DNA from: Cryptomeria japonica
Taxonomy: Eukaryota; Streptophyta; Pinopsida; Cupressales; Cupressaceae
Length of the DNA stretch: 64,000 nucleotides
NCBI RefSeq assembly: GCF_030272615.1
Contig: NC_081414.1
Location: 819,852,396 to 819,916,395, forward strand
Direction: 5' to 3'
A model generated the notes under the pieces. That model saw only the letters and a list, made by a program, of their open reading frames with translations, ran no database searches and had not been told where the DNA came from. The position numbers and the translations under genes are program-made. The number at the start of each line of letters is the position of its first letter. Position 1 is the stretch's first letter. This document shows positions 61,219 to 64,000 of this stretch, one piece after another.

Positions 61219-63915
61219 TCAGAGGGGTAGAAACCCCCCTAATCTATCTCTCAGGTAGTCAAATGATTCCTTAAGTAGAGGTTTAGTGAAAATATTTGCA
61301 ATCTTCTCTTTAGTGTTCACATAAACCAATCTAACCTCATTTTCTTCCACCTCCTTCAAAAAGTTATACTTGATAGATATGTGCTTTGTCTTAGAGTGAA
61401 ATACCAAATTATTTGATATGTCTATAGTAGCAGAGTTATCACAGTGAATAACTATTGGTCCAATGCAATGCACTTTAATGTCCTTCAATATTTGCTTCAT
61501 CCATAGAACTTGTGTACATTTAGTAGCAACAACAACATACTCAACTTCAACAATAGATAAAGAAGTACATGATTGTTTCTTGTTGATCCATGAAACCAAC
61601 TTCTTTCCAAGAAAGAAAGCTCCACCGGAAGTACTTTTTCGGTCATCAACATCACCCACCCAATATGCATCTATATATGCACATAAAGTAAAGTCATCAT
61701 ACTTAGGGTACCATAAACCATATTCAAATGTACCTTACAAATATCTAAAAATTATTTTCACCACACTCTCATGATTTTCTCTAGGATCACTTTGATATCT
61801 AGATGCAATACAAACAACATTCATTATATCAGGCCTAGTCTGAGTCAAATATAACAAACCTCCAATCATAGACTTGTATCTTGTAGGATTTATTGGTGCA
61901 GATTCATCTTTCATTGTCAATTTCTCACTTGTAACCATATGAGTACTTACCAGTTTAGAGTCTACCATACCAAATTTATTCAACAATTCCCTAGCATACT
62001 TAGTTTGATAGATGAAAATACCTTTATTAGTTTGACTAATCTGCAAATTTAAGAAAATTTCATTTCCCCAATCTTAGACATTTCAAATTCTTTCTCCATA
62101 TTTTTAGAAAATTCCATGCACAACTTATCTTCACCTCCAAAAATGATGTCATCAACAAAAATTTCAATAATCAATATATCATCATCAATGACTTTATAAT
62201 ATAGATTACTGTCAACACATTACCTTTAGTGAAACCAAGCTTCAAAAGATATTTGTCTAACCTTGCATATCAAGCTCTAGGTGCCTATTTCAATCCATAT
62301 AAAGCTTTCTTTAACCTACAAACCATGTTTTTATCATTTGAAAGTGAAAAACCATTAGGTTTCTCAATATAAACTTCCTCATCAAGATCCCCATTAAAAA
62401 ATGCACACTTAACATCCATCTAATAAACTTTGTAGTTCTTATGTGCAGCATAGGCAAGAAATAATCTTACAACTTCAATCCTAGCTACAGGTGCAAAAGT
62501 TTCACCATAATCAATTCCTTCCTTCTGAGAATATCCTTTACAAACCAATCTATCTTTATTTCTTACAACTTGTCCATCTTCATTTAATTTGTTCCTAAAT
62601 ACCCATTTAGTTCCATTAACATTCTTATTTTTAGGTCGGGGAACTAAAGTCCACGTATTATTCTTCTCAATCTGATCCAATTCTTCTTCCATAGATTTCA
62701 TCCAACATTCATCTTTACATGCTTCAATTACTGATACCGGTTCAACTTGAGAAATTAAACATACCTCATTATTCCAGCAGGAGTTCTTATCCCCAATGAC
62801 TTGATCTTTTGAACGATTCATCCTTACATACCTTGGAGTCTTCTGATTCTCTATTTCTCTTCCTGGTTCTTTAGTTACTATTGAATTTTTTTATACTGGC
62901 AGAGTAACAGGTTCAACATTTTGTTCCGGTAAAGGAGTTACAGATTCAGTTATGATCATTTCCACTATCAGTTCTTGCTCATAAACTCTGATTTGACTTC
63001 CATTCAACTCATCTACCTTGACATTAGCGCTCTCCACAATTATCTGCAATCTCTTTTTATAACATCTATATGCCTTGCTTTCATTAGAATAACCAATAAA
63101 TATTCCTTCATCACATCTAGGATCAAAATTGTCAATGATATCATCTCTCCTGATATAACATTTACAACCAAAGATCCTGAAATACTTAACTATAGGTGTA
63201 TTGCCAAACCATAATTCATAAGGTGTTTTACCGGATTCTCCTTTGATATGTACTCTGTTGAATGTATAGCCTATTGTGCTAACTGCTTCTCTCCAGTAGA
63301 TATGAGGTAGATTAGCTTTCATCATCATTGTTCTAGCAATATCCAAGATAGTTATGCTCTTCCTTTCCACAACTCCATTTTGCTGAGGTGTATGGGGAGA
63401 AGAAAATTGTCTCCTTATACCGCGCTTCTCACAAAAGTTAGTAAACTCACCGGATGTGAATTCTCCACCATGATCTAACCTTAAGCATTTAATCTTCAAT
63501 CATGTCTCTGTCTCAACTTTAGCCTTAAAGATTTTAAACTTTTCATAAGCCTCAATTTTCTCCCTTAAAAAAGTAACCCACATCATTCTAGAATAATCAT
63601 CAATGATTAGCATAAAATATCTACCACCTTGAAATTTTTTAACTCTAGTAGGGCCACACAAATCAGCATGAATAAGATCAAGAAAATCATTAGATTTGTC
63701 TTGTATACTCTTAAAAGAGGTTCTAACCTGTTTTCCCATTTGACATTCTTTACATACCAAATTATAGGGCTTCACAATCTTAGGTATATCTCTATCTGCC
63801 TTAGTTGAATTGATCTTTACAATGCAATCGAAATTCACATGACATAGCCTTTTATGCCATAGCCAACTCTCATCAATTTGTTCAATCAAACATGTCTTCT
63901 CACCAGAATTCAAAT
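61219..63915 (-). pseudogene. Copia RNase H, RT and integrase (broken)
   Basis: From the right edge leftwards: Gag-protease/integrase boundary (NSGEKTCLIEQI), the integrase zinc domain (CKECQMGKQ) and core with intact HADLCGP and LRLDHGGEF (catalytic Asp kept, unlike the other copy), a TGA at about 63497-63499 replacing a Gly codon, PQQNGVVERK, then RT ([15 protein letters not shown] near 62.65 kb) with frameshifts and stops between 62047 and 62420, RT C-terminus (61735-62046), and RNase H (INKKQSCTS, HCDNSATIDISNN) to 61219. Inactive by these breaks. Gag lies beyond the window. Confidence 0.92.
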
Positions 63916-64000
63916 GAAATAATTACCTTTTGTATGTGTACCGGTTGCAATCTCCAAATGAGATCTATTAATGATTTTGCATTTTCTATCCTTGAAATGT

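Larger units (their letters stand above)
59589..64000 (-). mobile_element. Second copy of the 18.8-kb Copia family, cut by window edge
   Basis: The 3' LTR is 59589-60833 and the purine tract AAAGGGGGAGAT lies just inside it at about 60834-60845. The polyprotein runs on the minus strand to the right edge. LTR and protein sequence match the 18767-25877 copy, with differences throughout. The CTTAA at 59584-59588 is the expected target copy; its partner is outside the window. It is inserted into the Ty3 pol. Confidence 0.93.

Overview
The window looks like nuclear DNA of a seed plant, most probably a gymnosperm/conifer. This is inference from AT-rich introns several kb long, sparse genes, and dense, old, nested LTR retrotransposons full of stop codons. 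Only one host gene is well supported. It is a TGA-class bZIP transcription factor on the minus strand whose first five coding exons lie between 5889 and 1864; the 3' part must lie beyond the left edge.

Layout. 1-8140: TGA gene 5' half, its introns (one holding a broken importin-alpha fragment) and its upstream region. 8146-29221: a four-part nest. An old solo LTR of about 1.3 kb with perfect 12-bp inverted ends was hit twice. One insertion (8372-15631, target duplication GGTCC) carries no reverse transcriptase but a ~1072-codon minus-strand ORF with its own TATA box and, upstream of it, eleven copies of a 35-bp palindromic hairpin motif at mostly 166-176-bp spacing. The other (15935-28439, duplication GCCAT) is a gag-protease element with four zinc knuckles, a GTAC-palindrome array and a Gly-rich repeat ORF, but no RT. 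It was later split by a Copia element (18767-25877, duplication GGAGG).

29227-39100: no recognised host gene, apart from a decayed Ty3 gag/protease relic (31586-32761), a possible promoter/first exon near 35.45-35.94 kb and several tandem repeats. 39100-39750: a Copia RNase H relic. 40051-47041: a non-autonomous Copia-type element (duplication TGTAC) coding for a coiled-coil/zinc-knuckle protein and a second, RT-less ORF of about 1065 codons. 47047-59588: a minus-strand Ty3/gypsy element with decayed pol. Between pol and its 3' LTR it carries a divergently transcribed, probably spliced plant-mobile-domain gene. 59589-64000: the 3' LTR and RNase H, RT and integrase relics of a second Copia copy of the 18.8-kb family, cut by the right edge.

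How the parts relate. The nesting order is a relative clock: solo LTR, then the two insertions into it, then the Copia copy inside the gag-protease element; and Ty3 pol before the Copia copies next to it. Most striking is that three separate elements carry large non-polymerase ORFs (two of about 1070 codons and one plant mobile domain gene), one of them under a periodic hairpin array. These are the best candidates for undescribed biology. All coordinates of splice sites and LTR ends were read by eye.
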